Positions 1-12,239 of a stretch of 64,000 nucleotides of DNA are shown here, piece after piece. Positions within the stretch are counted from its first letter, which is position 1; every line of letters starts with the position of its first letter. The translations under genes and the position numbers were made by a program. The stretch comes from Ursus arctos (taxonomy: Eukaryota > Chordata > Mammalia > Carnivora > Ursidae): NCBI RefSeq assembly GCF_023065955.2, contig NW_026622808.1, positions 40,994,475-41,058,474 of the forward strand, written 5' to 3'. The notes beneath the pieces are model-generated. The model was not told the DNA's origin, did not search any database, and worked only from the letters and a program-made list of their open reading frames with translations.

Positions 1-1421
1 TCTACATTGTCACTGCCAAAAATGGGATGGTGATTAATGGATGCCTCTTGGATGGAATACAACAAAGTACAATGTAGAAAAGGAAGCTCAGAAGCTTGGG
101 GAAAAAGCACAGAGTACTGAATAGCTTGGTGTCTTTCTCTGTCTCTCTCTTTCTTTAAACACAGACATGCACACATGCTCTAAAAAGGTGAAAAAACAGT
201 CATTTGCCAAGTTGGAAAGCAAATATAATTTTTTTTCTTAAATTCTAGGCAACAAGACATTTTAGGCTTCCTCTTTGTTTTTATCTAATCATTTGAACCT
301 GATAGTATATGTAGGGCCTGCTGAGGACAAAGTTAATTTTTGGAGCTATCCACTTCCTTTTTGTTCTTTCCTACATGCTTTCAGGGCAGTTTTTCTTATG
401 TGTCTAAAGTCTTTCCTGGGAGCATGCTATGCCCTTGAACTTTCCCAACTAGTATCTCCACCATCAGAACAAGAACTCTAGAAGTATGCAGTTTAGAGTT
501 GGTGCAGAGGCTTAATCATGCTATCAAGAACCTAGACGCCTTTCTAGACTTTGCTTCACCATCCTTAGCTTATTGGCTCTTCCTTCATGGTTGTAATATA
601 GCTGCTGTAGTCCCAAGCATCCCATCCACATTCAAAACAGAAAGTAGGGGAAAGGGTGGTGCCAGCGGCAACTATTACCTTTTCATTAGCAAAGTAAAAG
701 CTTCTGCATAAATCCCTAAACTGTAAGGAAAGCTGGGAAAAAGCATATTTACCTTAGCAAGACTGGAGCTCTGGATGCTAGAATAAAGGAGGCAATAGAT
801 TGATGTCTCCACTTTGCTGGGTGATGACTATATTGATGACCATGAGTTATGGATGACAAATGCATTCCACCCCATAGATAACAAGTGAGCCTTTCTGCAC
901 AGATGCACATCACAGGAGGTGGAGGGGGAACACTAACTAGGCTTGAAGGCAGGCTGGTGAGGAATGTAGATCCTTTAAGTTAGATCTTGTAAACCTATGC
1001 TATGTGTAAGATTTGAGCTGCCTCCATAACTTCATTCTCTGTGAACTTTGGTAATTAATCAGTGGCTCCTGTCCACAGTCTTTGGGAGTATCTATCACCT
1101 TGAGAAAGGCAGGAAAAATATCTGATCCTAGACTCTATGTGTTTTTTAAAGGAGGATATAATGCTCTGACACAGAGTGTATTATTTGCTCTTAGCTGGAG
1201 ATCAAGCAATTAACAATATTTTATCATAAAATGTCAAAAGAATGTTAATATAATAATCTGAGCCAAAATAAAAATAAAAATTTCCACTATGTTTAGAACA
1301 ACACTGGCACTCTTTCCTCATGGACTAATGTTTATTTATTTGTGTCCTTTTACCTCCTCACACTTATTTTTAATCCTGGTGTTATCTGTGTTAAAAAAAC
1401 TGGTGTTAAAATTTGTTAAAA
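1..1421. other. Unique sequence, no gene seen
   Basis: I see no recognisable repeat, RNA gene or defensible exon here. The only texture is a short pyrimidine-rich stretch near 128-155. Open frames at 275-481 and 499-711 are short, have no recognisable motif and are typical of chance. Confidence 0.6.
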
Positions 1422-2600
1422 ATTGAGGTATAATTTATATACAGGCAAATCCTCAAATCTTAAGCATACTATTCAGTCGGTTTTAATGAATGTATATCAA
1501 GGCACAACACATTTATACCACTTCAGAAAAGTTCCTTTATGCCCCTTCCCCATCATTCCTCCCTCCTCTCCTCCGGCAGAAGTAACCACTAATCTGATTT
1601 TTATCACTAAATGTTAGTTTTACCTATTTTTGAATTTCATATAAGTTGAATCATTCAGAATGTTCCTTTGTTTGTTTGGTTTCTTTCACTCAGCATAATA
1701 TTTTTTGAGATTGACTTATGGTGTTACGTGGGTCTGTAGATTATTCCTTTTTATTGCCTATTAGTATTCAGCTGTATGATTATAACACAACTTATATACC
1801 CAGTGTCCTGATGATGGACATTTGACTTTTGCCCATCTTTGTGCAACTATGAATAAAGTTACTATGAACATTTGTGCACAAGGCTTTTTGTGGACAAATA
1901 TTTCGATTTTTCTTACATAAAAAAGTAGAAATGGAATTGCTGTGTTATATGGTACTGTGTGTTTACATTTTAAAGAAATTGTCAGATAGTTTTTTGAAGT
2001 TGTATCATTTTATGCTCTCACCAGCAATGTGTGAGAGTTCCAGTTGCTCCATATCCTCTCTAATATTTGATATAATTAGTCTTTTTAATTTATGATAGTT
2101 GGGTTTTGTTATCTTATGGTTTTAATTTCTGTTGTGGGATGACCAGTAATGTTAAGTATGTTTTCATCTGCTTATTGGCTATTTGCATGTCTTTTTTAAA
2201 GTGTCTGTTCAAATAGTTTTGCCCAGTTTTTTTATGGGGCTGTTTGTCCTTTTATTTTTTAAATTGTGGGAGTTCTTTATGTATTCTGGGTACAAGTCAT
2301 TTGTCAAATATATACATTGTGAATATTCTCTTTTAGTTTGTGGTTTACCTGTTCATTGCCTTTATATTATTTTTGATAAGTAAAAGCTTTTAATTTGAAT
2401 GAAATCCAAATTAAGTTTTCCTTTTTTTATGGTTTATTCTTTCTGTTTCTTCTCTAAAAAGTGTTACTTGAAGGTCACAGAGATATTCTCCTATTTCCTC
2501 TAATAGTTCAGTTGTTTTTACTTTTATGTCTATGTCTATATAATCCATCCTTGAATTGATTTTTCTGGCTGTGGTGTGAGGTAGGTGTCTGGCTACCTTT
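1422..2600 (-). mobile_element. Ancient L1 (L1M type) 3' end, antisense
   Basis: Read on the reverse strand, this is the 3' untranslated and terminal region of an old mammalian L1. It contains the familiar antisense phrases 'aattgaggtataatttatat' at the left, 'cactcagcataatatttttt' near 1690 and 'gcccatctttgtgcaactat' near 1832. It is heavily mutated, with no open ORF2 remnant. The right edge is vague because the text fades into an A/T-rich run near 2600-2640. Confidence 0.85.
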
Positions 2601-2684
2601 TTTAAAAAAAATTATTTATTTTTAAATTTTTTCCCCAAATGTGGACTACAGTAATACATAGAAAATCTGGTAAGCTTTCAAAAT

Positions 2685-2915
2685 TAGAATCACAGTTCTG
2701 CCAGTTGCTAACAATGTGATGTTTGTAAATTGTCTCTATTCCTTCATCTATAAAATAGCAATAATATCTGGCCCTAGGGTTCATGTAAATATACTGTCTG
2801 TAAAGTAACAATAGTTCCTATGTTATGGGGTTAATATAAAGATGAAAAAAATTGTATATGTAAAGTACTTAAATGATTACCTAACACTAACCACTTTATA
2901 ATGCTAGCTATAATA
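2685..2915 (+). mobile_element. MIR SINE fragment
   Basis: This is a diverged sense MIR. It has the 'tctgccagttgctaacaatgtg' type core, then 'cttcatctataaaatagcaa' and a 'gtaaagtacttaa' tail. The region between 2790 and 2870 contains a repeated 'gtaaagta' motif, so a small internal duplication is possible. Confidence 0.65.
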
Positions 2916-2961
2916 TATAATATAGCCTAACTCAGTTTCCTCCCTTGATCTTTCTTATTTC

Positions 2962-3225
2962 AGACTGACCATTTATTGACTGCTTACTAATGGGAGGAAC
3001 CTGTGTTAGTTACTGGATATGGTACAGTGAATAGGACAGATGTGGTTGGTCCCTCCTGTCATGATTTTTCAGTCTACTGAGGGAGAAAGACATTCATCAA
3101 ATATCATGAAAAGTATAGAGGCAGTATATAGAGTGTTAGGACAGTCTAAAATTCCAAGACCCCATTCAAGGAAAGCCTTTCTGAGGATGAGAAGTGGACC
3201 AAAAATGAAGAGCACAGAGCAGTCT
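2962..3225 (-). mobile_element. L2 LINE 3' fragment, antisense
   Basis: Antisense L2 3' UTR: 'ccatttattgactgcttact', then a 'gtgaataggacaga' segment, 'gtctactgagggagaaagac' and 'ggaaagcctttctgaggatg'. The order matches an antisense L2 read inward from its 3' end. The open frame at 3040-3231 lies entirely within it and is not a gene. Confidence 0.75.
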
Positions 3226-3231
3226 AACTGA

Positions 3232-3320
3232 AGGCAAGCTCGTTAAGGGCAGGAACTAAATTTGCTTATTTGTTCCCTCCAAAATCAAGCTGAATGATGA
3301 CCTAAAGAAGATTAAATGCT
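3232..3320 (+). mobile_element. Possible L2 3' end, sense
   Basis: 'caagctcgttaagggcagga' resembles the sense L2 phrase that precedes its terminal repeat, and 'aaatgcttgttgaga' resembles its last bases. It faces the antisense L2 just upstream. The match is weak. Confidence 0.35.
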
Positions 3321-3984
3321 TGTTGAGAATCTATGTCATTTAAGGGGAAAGACATATAAAACAGTGCTTGTCAAAAAAAAAAAAAGTTTCCTTAATGAGA
3401 GACTGAATGAAGGAATGAAATAAATATATTTATTGGGTGCCTAAAACACTAGGCAGCATCAAGCTATGATGGGTCTCTCAGATGTTGATCTTGAGTTTCC
3501 GATTATTCACTTTTGAGAAACAAAATATTATGTGCCTCAATTACTAAGATGCTGCCTGAGTCCCCTCTCATCTTAGAGGAGTCAGGAAGACTGCCCTGGG
3601 CAGAGATTCATGAAGCAGCTGTAGTGAGCATGGGTAGGTGCAGGCAGAGGGAAGGGCTCTTTACCCAAAGCTCTGAGAACTGCTGAAACCCAGGAAGCCT
3701 CCTGGTAGAGGAGGATGAGGAGGGCTGTAAGCCAGAGAAGGATACCCAGATAGTTCTCTGTATGGAAGAGAAGAATGCAAGCAAAGGAGCTGAGAGCAGG
3801 CAGGTTGAGCTACTGCAGGTTCATCCTGGACCAATGGCAATGCCTGCTCACCTTGTCTTCATTGAGGTGTGGCTTGCTGTGTCTGGAAAAGCCATCTGTG
3901 TCTGAAGTTCATCATCCAGTGTGGGAGAAAAGGCAGAAACAAATAGGCGAGTGCTGTTAAAAGCCACCTAATAGATTATTCTCT
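3321..3984. other. Unique sequence
   Basis: No repeat recognised. It contains a 13-bp A run near 3372 and a purine-rich, somewhat GC-richer part at 3580-3800. The open frame at 3775-3960 has no recognisable features. Confidence 0.5.
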
Positions 3985-4115
3985 AACATTTCTGGAGAAG
4001 GTGGCACCTGAGCTGGGTCTTGCCCTGTCCTAGAAGTTGCCTGGGTGAAAACAAGTGGAAAGAACAGAGGGAACGCTTGGCAGAAGTGGGAGAGAACGCA
4101 GCATATTGCCTCTCT
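3985..4115 (-). mobile_element. Possible L2 fragment, antisense
   Basis: 'ctggagaaggtggcacctga' followed by 'gctgggtcttg' and 'agaacagagggaac' matches the order of an interior antisense L2 3' UTR segment. There is no terminal end, so the call rests on these phrases alone. Confidence 0.45.
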
Positions 4116-4334
4116 AATAACTTGTCCTGATTCTGGCATCTACAAATGCTAACATCTCTGAATTTAGCTGGGCTATTTTGGAAGGTAGTTACATTTTTGG
4201 TCTGCACCACCTCTTGGAATAATGAATATCCATGAAGTTTCCACTCATCGTGAAAACGAAGTTTATTTGTTTTAAATTTCTCTAAGCGCTTCCTAGTTTA
4301 ATATTTTCTTTCTATTGCTACATACTTTTCCTTC

Positions 4335-4542
4335 TTTTTTTTTTTAAGATTTATTTATTTATTTTAGAGAGAGAGAGAGAGGCACGGGGAGGGGCAGAGG
4401 GAGAGGGAGAGAGAGAATCTCAAGCAGATTCCCCGCCTAGTGCAGAGCCTGACGGAGGGCCTGATCTCAGGACACTGAGATCATGACCTGAGCCAAAATC
4501 AAGAGTTGGATGCTTAACTGACCGAGGCACCCAGACACCCCC
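4335..4542 (-). mobile_element. Carnivore tRNA-Lys SINE, antisense
   Basis: An antisense CAN-type SINE. It runs from the poly-T and 'aagatttatttatttatttt' tail, through a GA-rich stretch (the reverse of the CT-rich segment), to the tRNA-like head ending 'gaggcacccagacaccccc'. Mutations in the head (gacacccc for gtgcccc) suggest moderate age. Antisense copies of this family can offer cryptic splice acceptors (poly-T then AG), but nothing here shows use. Confidence 0.95.
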
Positions 4543-5877
4543 AACCTTTTCCTTCTTTAACCTAAATTAAAGCTCAGAATTCCTAGAGAAGTGCCTAAAA
4601 TGTATTATACATTAATACACAAACATATACATACACACAAGAGTATAGATACCTATGTTGTTTTTTATTGGGATACATTTATTGAATCAGAAAATGAAAA
4701 TTCACTTACCTAAGGAGGAAATATAAAATATTTTTATTTGAAATATATTTAGGTTGTAAAGTTTTATGAAAAATTTTATAAAGTTCAGAAACTAAAGGAC
4801 AGTCAATTATGTTTCCTCTTTGGAAAATGATCAATTGACAAAGGATTAAGGATCTTTATATTTTTTAAATATAAGCTTTATATTTAAATTTTAAAATAGA
4901 TTTGTTTCAAAATGTGTCATTCCAATAGTAATGGTGACAATCAAGATTACCATGAAGCTTACATGGGATTTTGAGTTAACCACCCAAACTAATTAAGCAA
5001 AATTATCCTAATTTGTTTATTATGTTAATGATCTGAATTAATTTATAGTAATTTAGCATGTATTACTAAAGATTTATTATGTTTCCTACTAAATGACTTA
5101 AGAGCTATAAATCCCATGGTTAAATGTAATTAGTGGAGACATATTTATCGAAAGGGATAATTACATCTGATAAAAGTTCTTCAGTTAGGCTTAATTAAAA
5201 CAGATTATTCCCCCATAAATGAAAAGTAAATATGGTAATTACTGGGTAGATTTTCATAGCAAAAATGAGTATCTCAGCATTTCAATTTTCTAAAAGGGAT
5301 GGGAAAACAAACTATGTAACTGATTACTTCCCAATAAAATATGATTAATAATCCCTGGGAAACAGGCATTTTCCAGGAGTAAACATTTTGCTATTAAATT
5401 ACTAAAAGGGGAATTTTGCTCAGGAAAATCTATCATTAACTGAGTTCTAAAGTGGACTATGGCTATTTTTGAACATAAAGAATAGTGTTTTAAGGAAATT
5501 TCTTTTTTTTTTTTTTTCCCTGAGAAGATTATCTCTAGCTCAGCTAAATCGCTGTGGTAAGGAGAAAAATGAAAGTTAATCACTCTGGAAATAAAATTTT
5601 CCACAATAACCTGGACTGGGTATGGCTATACAGGCCCAGAACGTATAAGACCAAAAGCTCAGAACATATTCAGGACATATGAATACTGAGGTTACATTAT
5701 AAACGTATATGTCAGTTATAGGTGTGCATGCATATTAATGTGTAAAACTACATACAGAGTAAATTTTAGGTTATCTTTTGTATTTAATCAGTATTTTTTT
5801 TTCAGTAGCAATGCTAATACTAAAAAATTCCACTTTATCTTTTTAAAGCATTTTCAGTAAATTATTAGTTCATTAGA
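4543..5877. other. AT-rich repeat-free block
   Basis: No transposon recognised across this span. It is strongly AT-rich and contains many TAATTA/AATTAA-type sites, especially at 4915-5300, and an interrupted T run at about 5502-5518. No RNA gene or exon is evident. The open frame at 5290-5604 minus reads through the T run and has no recognisable domain. Confidence 0.5.
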
Positions 5878-6020
5878 TCATTCTATCCCCCTGGAAGGCA
5901 GATGAAGCAAAGGTTATTGGCCTCAGAGAAGCCAGGTTCAAGGTTACACAGTTAATTAGTATATGAATTAGGACTTGAATTGATATTTTGACCCTTAGTA
6001 TAACATTCTCTCTCTGGCAT
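5878..6020 (-). mobile_element. MIR SINE fragment, antisense
   Basis: Antisense MIR core: 'ttggcctcagagaagccagg', then 'gttacacagttaattagtat' and 'aattaggacttgaattgata'. These correspond to the antisense core and the source-tRNA-proximal part of MIR. Diverged, as expected for its age. Confidence 0.75.
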
Positions 6021-7447
6021 CATTAAAGTATAGAAGGGTCCACCAACATGGTGGGAAGATGGGGTTGGCTACATGCTACTGTAAGTACAAAGTAGTATAT
6101 ATAAGTTCATCTCTGTAGCATGGCCAGATGGAACATTCCATGTTCATGGTATGGTTTTGGGGTTAAAATAAATAGTGAAACAAACAAGCCTGGTATAGTG
6201 GATCCCCTTAGAGCAGAGTAGCTGGGATGACCTACAGACTGGGTGATGAATGGCATACATTGGTCTGCATGTGGAAAGTTTACAGAAGGGTGAAGGCAGA
6301 TAGGCCACCATCTACTGCTATCTGCCACTTGATGGAGCTGAAACTAGACCCTGGCCATTCTGATATTTTCACTCCTAGACTTTTGCCATATTTAAATATG
6401 TGCCTTTCTCTGGAGACCTCAAAGTATTATCACAGACAGTATTGCATTTCTCCTTACAATATCCTTTTGCATTCCATAGAGCCCAGGTGATTTATCAAAG
6501 TCAGTAGCTATGGCTAATATATGCTCTGTCCTCCCAGAATTACATAAATGCCTAAGCACAGAGGCTGAGAAGAGACCTATGCTGCCGGAGCTATAAAACT
6601 GAAGGCTTTTTAAGAAAGACCTCAAGCAGAAACTCTCCTCTTTTATGTATGGGCTTTAAAGGGCTCTCACCTCCCCCCCCCCAAGAATAATTGAATTAAT
6701 ATTTTCAAATGTTTACTGAATGCTACACATTAGGCAACTCCATTTTAATCAATGTCTACATTAGTTTCAGAGACCTGCTTCATTTTTATTGTTGAAAGAT
6801 GCTAAGTTGTATGGGTCAAATGCAACTGAAGGGCATTTCAAACAGTTTTACTAAATATAGCTTAAATATCACTGTAATAGACCCAGAAGGGTATCTAGGT
6901 TCATTGGACATACTGGGAATTGATCATTTCATTTGCGGTGCCACTATGTGGGCCACATTCTGTGACTCTCAGGTCATTTTTTAACATAGAGATGTTGGCT
7001 ATATTTGTTGAAATGATAACTGAATTCTTAAGACTTGCATAAAAGCCATATCAAATCAGATATACACCCGAGTCTCTAAGTCTCAGAGGTAAATTCAGTG
7101 GATGTGACTAAAAATTAACAGTTTGATGACCAAAAGGATCTATATTTTGAAAATTAAAAATGAGATTAAAGGACTTTTAATTACTGATGAATTATTTGCG
7201 GGCAATGCTCTCTGCATGGAGAAGGTCTGATAAGTGCTTTGTTGAGAAGTAGTAGATAGGCATATGCAACTGTATCTGAGCAAAGATGCTCCAACCTCCA
7301 TGCCTGTGGCCATACATCAGGGTTGCAGAGCTTTTTCATAAGAAAAAATATAAATTTATTCACATAAAAATGACGACAGTTAAATTCAAGAATCTCCATA
7401 GTGGTGATATAATCATATCATAATAAGGGGTATGAAGTGTGGGACTG
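6021..7447. other. Unique sequence
   Basis: No recognisable repeat apart from a C-rich run near 6672-6682. Overlapping open frames on both strands (6107-6328 minus, 6227-6490 plus, 6419-6625 minus, 6799-6984 plus) are all under 90 codons and carry no familiar motif. Confidence 0.5.
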
Positions 7448-7615
7448 GGTATGAAGTGTGGGGCCGGAGTGCCTGGATTAAAATATGGCTTTGCCAGGTA
7501 TTGGCTGTCTGTTCTTTCTTGGGGAAAGTTCCTGAACTGTTTGTATGTTGTTTGCCTCATCTGCAAAATGGGGGTAATATTCGTTCCTACCTCATAAGAT
7601 TGTGTAGAGGTTAGA
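7448..7615 (+). mobile_element. MIR SINE fragment
   Basis: Sense MIR: 'gagtgcctggattaaaatat', 'gcctcatctgcaaaatgggg' and 'cctacctcataagattgtgt' in consensus order. The open frame at 7432-7614 is the conceptual translation of this SINE, not a gene. Confidence 0.85.
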
Positions 7616-9264
7616 CAATTTTAGGTCTCATTATTAATCCAAATAGAGTTAGGATTAGATTTATTTATATTTGCCTGATGTCTACATGCTTCAGCAAGGT
7701 TTTGTATTAGAGATACATGTACACTTTTTGGCCTTGATTTAATATAATATATGCAAAATGATGTGAACAGGCTGATTCAGGAATAGGCTAATTTTGGCTC
7801 CAGACTGAATGCATCTGACTGGCATTCATTATCCTGTTACATTACCTTGTTACCTGTGAAGCTTTCATTATTCTGTTACATTAGCCTGCTCTCCACATGG
7901 TTTTCATTTTGAGGGTGGGCAGGGTTGGATGTACCGCTGGTAATTTAGTGGTACGAATGATTATTAAGAGAAGAAATCTGTGTCCATCAAGAGCTGTCCT
8001 GTGCTAGGTGTCCCAACAAGAACCCCATTTTTTAAAATCTATTTTGCTCTCCTGTTTTATATTCATGGTTTGCTTTAATATATTTTGATTCTGAATTCCA
8101 AAGGATCAATGTCATTATCCTCAAAGTAAATAAAATATATCTAATCTGCTCTACTTTTTCATAGAAGATAAATCAGTTTTTCAAGTCTTTTTCTTCGCAT
8201 TTGTTCATTGACTTTGCCATCATTAATTTTTGCTGTTTTCAGAACATGGTTTGCAGCCTAATGATACATCAACTTCTCAACTGTTGTCTATAACATTTTA
8301 ATATTATATTCCAATTTGACTAAATCATCCAGTGGTTACAAGTAGAAATTTCAGGTGTGAATAGTTTTGGGAAGGCAGAAACCTACCTTTTTCTTCCTTA
8401 ATCACTGACCCTTTCCTGTAACTGCCTTTATGGTCCAAGACACTATGTAAACCCCGCGTCTCCTATGGAAAAATGCCCAATACTATCATAGGTTAAGAAA
8501 CCGATTGCTATTCATGAGTTTAAAAATGCATTATGCATTAATTTATTTATCTTCTTAAAGTTCACTTTCTCTCTCTGGGATGCTCTCTCCCCAGTCTGGT
8601 TTCTTTAAAACAAAATTCAAATACATAGAGTGTGATTGAATACCATTTACTAGGAAATCGTGAACTCTTGGTGTTTTTATTTCTTTAAGGTGGTTGAGAG
8701 GAACATGTGGATTTTTTTTTTTTTTAGCTCTATGCTTCCCTCTAAACCAAATACTTCTACTTTAAATACAAAATTACAGCCATAACTTTTCCTAATGTTA
8801 ACGGTAGAGTACATGAAGGGGAAAAATGTGCAATTTGTTATTTATTGCCTTCCAATCCAAGATAATTGCATATAAAGAAATTCATTTAAATTATTGACAC
8901 TAATTTACTAACTAGAATTTTAAATAATAATTTCATGAAAAGGAAAATTCAGCAAAGTCCCAGAAATAAACAAGATTTAACAACTTATTAGAACTGTTTC
9001 TACATTGTTATAAATCAAAACCATAATTCTGTAATTTTGGCAGCAACAATTTTCTTTTTACAGAATATGAAGTGAAAATATCACGTATAAGATGTAGCTT
9101 AGTAACTACATATTTTAGTTCTTGTTAAAACAACTACAAATTGCTTTTTTTCCTCCTCCTTTTTGTTCTTTATGTAGTCTATTTCCAGAACTTGTAAACT
9201 GAAACCTTATCATAACACAGTCATTGCAGAGAAGAAAGCTGTGGTTATTTTGTGCTCCTTTTAT
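7616..9264. other. AT-rich repeat-poor block
   Basis: No transposon recognised. It contains a 39-bp-period local duplication (7821-7890) and, at about 8515-9130, a particularly AT-rich stretch with ATTTGCAT-like and TAAT-type motifs, including a 13-bp T run near 8713. No exon or RNA gene is evident. Confidence 0.5.
7821..7890. repeat. Short tandem duplication, about 39-bp period
   Basis: 'ttcattatcctgttacatta' at 7825 recurs as 'ttcattattctgttacatta' at 7864 with one mismatch, a 39-bp offset. The flanks after each copy also resemble each other (ccttgtta and gcctgctc), so this is an old local duplication. Confidence 0.75.
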
Positions 9265-9850
9265 TTTATTCAGCAAATATTTAAGCACCTACTATGCTAG
9301 GCATTGTTCTAGGTGCTGGGATACAAGAGCTGAATGAGAACTCATTCCTGCCATCCAGGGGCACACTTGGTGGGAGAGGAAGACATACAAAGACCTACTG
9401 TATAAAATCATCTCAGCCAGGCAGAGTTCTGTGGTAAAATAAAGCTGGTAATGTGGAATGGAGTGGTGGTGTGGGGAGGAGGCTACAGAGGAGATGATAG
9501 TTAGGCTCCACAGTGTGAAAAACCAGCGCCCTGCACACGAGTGTTCCCAGCACTGAGGTGGGCATCAGCTTGGTGTATTTGAGGACTAGAGAAAAAGCTA
9601 GCCCAGCCTCAGCACAGTGAGAAGAGGGCAGTGGCAGGAGATATTGTTAGAAAGATTAGTGGGTGCCAGCCCAGGTAGACCTATGGCAAAGGGTCTGTGT
9701 TTTATTCTGAGTGTTATGGAAACTCACTGGGAGTTTTGAGCAGGTGACTGACTTATGACCTCATTTATCTTTTAAGATCGCTCCAGTTTTCAGGTGGAAA
9801 GTGAACTTGGCAGGGGAGGTGCAAGAATGAAAGTAGGAAGTGTAAGAAGA
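9265..9850 (-). mobile_element. L2 LINE 3' fragment, antisense
   Basis: A long antisense L2. It starts 'attcagcaaatatttaagca', 'cctactatgctaggcattgt', 'tctaggtgctgggatacaag', and continues through 'gaggactagagaaa', 'gggtctgtgttttattctga' and 'gttttgagcaggtgactgac'. The order matches about 580 bp of antisense L2 3' region. Confidence 0.85.
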
Positions 9851-10711
9851 CTCCTAAACAAGAGGTTCACTCTTGGAATTGTCAGAATTTCTACCAAGTA
9901 GTTTCATACAGAGACAACATGGCATTGGGGTGAGGCCTGGGAGCTGAAGTCTAGACTGATTCTGCCTTTTGTTCTCTTTCCACCTTGGGCTTCAGGATAT
10001 TGGGCCAGAGAGTCCCTTCCAGCTCTAGTATCTTAAGAAGGCTACTCTCTGGACCCCAAGAAATTTCCCCAGTGGTGCAGTGGTCTTACTTCCTTGTTCT
10101 GGAACATTGAGGTTTCTTAGCTCTGCTAGTGATTTTAGTAGATCAGTTGTGATGCTGCAGAGAACTGGGGTCAGGCGAAGCCGGGGAAAACACCCATTAG
10201 TTAGTTCCACAGCCAGGTGGAAGGGAAGATAAGATGAGACCAATGGACTTTGGGAGCCAGCTTTTCAAGAAGGAAAACCATCTCAGAGAAGAAGTACAAT
10301 CTGGCCCCTTTGTCAAATCTGGGACTCTCAGCAAAGCAGGAACCAGAGGTACAGACAGGCTCAGAGGAGTTGAATTTGAGATAGGGTCACTTCAGTGAAC
10401 AAGAACAAGGAGCCAGCCAGAATCATGGTCCCTCTGAGGAGAGAGGGTTCTCTGCAAAGAAAGAATGGCTTTGTGCTTCTGGTCTGACTTCATTTCACAG
10501 TAACAGGCATTGTTCAGAAAAGCTGGGAAATGTTTGAAACTTAGAACCTACTTCCTTCTAATCTCCAAGCAAGGATGACTTAACTGGAGAGTGTAAGAGT
10601 AATCTTACACTAGGAGGGCTGAAAGGTGATGCTGATTCAAACCTGTTTTAACATTAGTTCAGCCAGCCTTGATGGTGTGCCTGGATTCTCAAAAAGGAGC
10701 CATTCTTCCAC
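9851..10711. other. Unique sequence
   Basis: No repeat recognised and no exon I can defend. The open frame at 10025-10243 minus lacks any familiar motif. Confidence 0.45.
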
Positions 10712-10820
10712 TTAGCCTGGTGAGTTCCTCCCAGGCAGAGATGGTGCCTTGGTTCATTTCTGAATCTTAAAACCTTTGCTTGGTTCCTGGTGTATGAACA
10801 GGCCGACTGCATGCATGAAC
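10712..10820 (+). mobile_element. Possible L2 3' end
   Basis: 'ctggtgagttcctcccaggc' followed by 'agatggtgccttggttcatt' and 'ggttcctggtgtatgaacag' follows the order of the sense L2 terminus, although the spacing is disturbed. Confidence 0.45.
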
Positions 10821-11284
10821 CAGCATGGTCATTGTAACCAAGCGTCAGTCTGCTTCAGCTGCTCAGGGGCCTATTTCATTCTTGTGTCTTATTTCTACCA
10901 TGAAATATTGTCTGGAACACTCTCTTCTTCAAGACTGAGTTCCTGCCCAGGTGTGAACCATTTTCCTTCCTCTAACCCTCCTTTCAGGAAGTGAACCTCG
11001 GTGACAGGTTTCTGGATATCCCTGAATGTCTGACCCCATGAGTTTTCTCTCCCTTCCCACCCCTTCCCCACTGACCAGCAGGCCTACCTCACACGTTGCC
11101 TTCTAACCCCATTAGGAGCCTTGTTACAGGTACCTGGCAGGCCCTATGAGTCTCCTTGTCCCTCTGGGTCTGTGAATTTCTGACTTGACTCACAGTCAGC
11201 CCAGCCCCAGGTCCATCAAGTGCATTCACATGGGACAGTCAAAAGTGGTAAATTCAGTAATAGAGTCACACACTTCAAAAAAAA
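10821..11284. other. Unique sequence
   Basis: No repeat recognised. Somewhat C/T-rich at 11040-11080. No coding evidence. Confidence 0.45.
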
Positions 11285-11477
11285 ATATTTTATTTATTTA
11301 TTTGAGAGAGATAGAGCATGAGCAAGGTGGGGGGGAGGGGGTAAGGGGCAGAGGGAGAGGGAGAAGCAGACTCCTGACTGAGCAGGGAGCCTGATTCAGG
11401 GTTTGATCCCAGGACCCCGGAACCATGACCTGAGCCCAAGGCAGTCGCTCAACCAACTGAGCCACCCAGGTGCCCCT
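11285..11477 (-). mobile_element. Carnivore tRNA-Lys SINE, antisense
   Basis: The antisense tail 'tattttatttatttatttga' leads into a GA/G-rich stretch and ends 'gagccacccaggtgccccta'. The head is nearly intact. Open frames across it on both strands (11185-11394 plus, 11298-11546 minus) are spurious SINE translations. Confidence 0.96.
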
Positions 11478-11967
11478 AGAGTCATGACTTTTAAACTGAC
11501 ATTTCTGTTCAGGCTCCCATAGTGAAGTGACCCTATAAATTAACAATTTTCTTCAGCCCACAACCTCTCCCAAGATTGGTGAGTCATATTTATTCTCAAC
11601 ATTAACAGATCTTTTCAAATGGAGGCATCAGAATTCACAACTGAGCTCCGTCCTATGACCCATGGTTTGTGCAGAAAAGAATTTCATATGAAGAAATTCT
11701 AAGGCCAATTTTCAGAATAGGTCAATGCGTGCAATTTCAAGACACATTTGTTTGAGAGAGTGAGAAGAGCATAGGAAATAAAGAACAAGGCAGAGAGAAT
11801 TCCCACTAAAGGTGCTCTCTTGAACTGACTCAGGAGAAGATGTTTAACCCATTGAATAGCAGTGGAAGGACTGGGCAGGAAATGAGTACATTGCCAGTGC
11901 CATCGAAAACCAGGTAGCTGTCTGAGCATTCAGAAAAAGATCTAATTCAATTTAGCAAACTCGTAGA
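11478..11967. other. Unique sequence
   Basis: No repeat or RNA gene recognised. The open frame at 11699-11929 minus carries no familiar motif. Confidence 0.45.
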
Positions 11968-12215
11968 ACTGTTAAGAGCTTGAATTCTGGGACTGACTCC
12001 TTGAGCTCTTATTGCTCTTAGAAGCTAGCTCTGTGACCATGGACAGCTTACTGAACCTCTTTCTGCCCCAGTTTTCTTGATAATAAAACCGGGATGATAA
12101 TGGTAGCTCACTTACAGAAGTATGAGGATTAAATGAGTCAGTCATTGTAAATGTTCAGGCACAGAGAATGGCACAGCAAATGGCAGCCTTGGTTATTACT
12201 GTCATTGTTACTTTA
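11968..12215 (+). mobile_element. MIR SINE, near full length
   Basis: Sense MIR: 'gaattctgggactgactcct', 'tctgtgaccatggacagctt', 'gataataaaaccgggatgat', 'aggattaaatgagtcagtca' and a tail 'cacagagaatggcacagcaa'. It spans most of the roughly 260-bp consensus. Confidence 0.88.
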
Positions 12216-12239
12216 CCCTCACCATCTCTAATGGTCACT

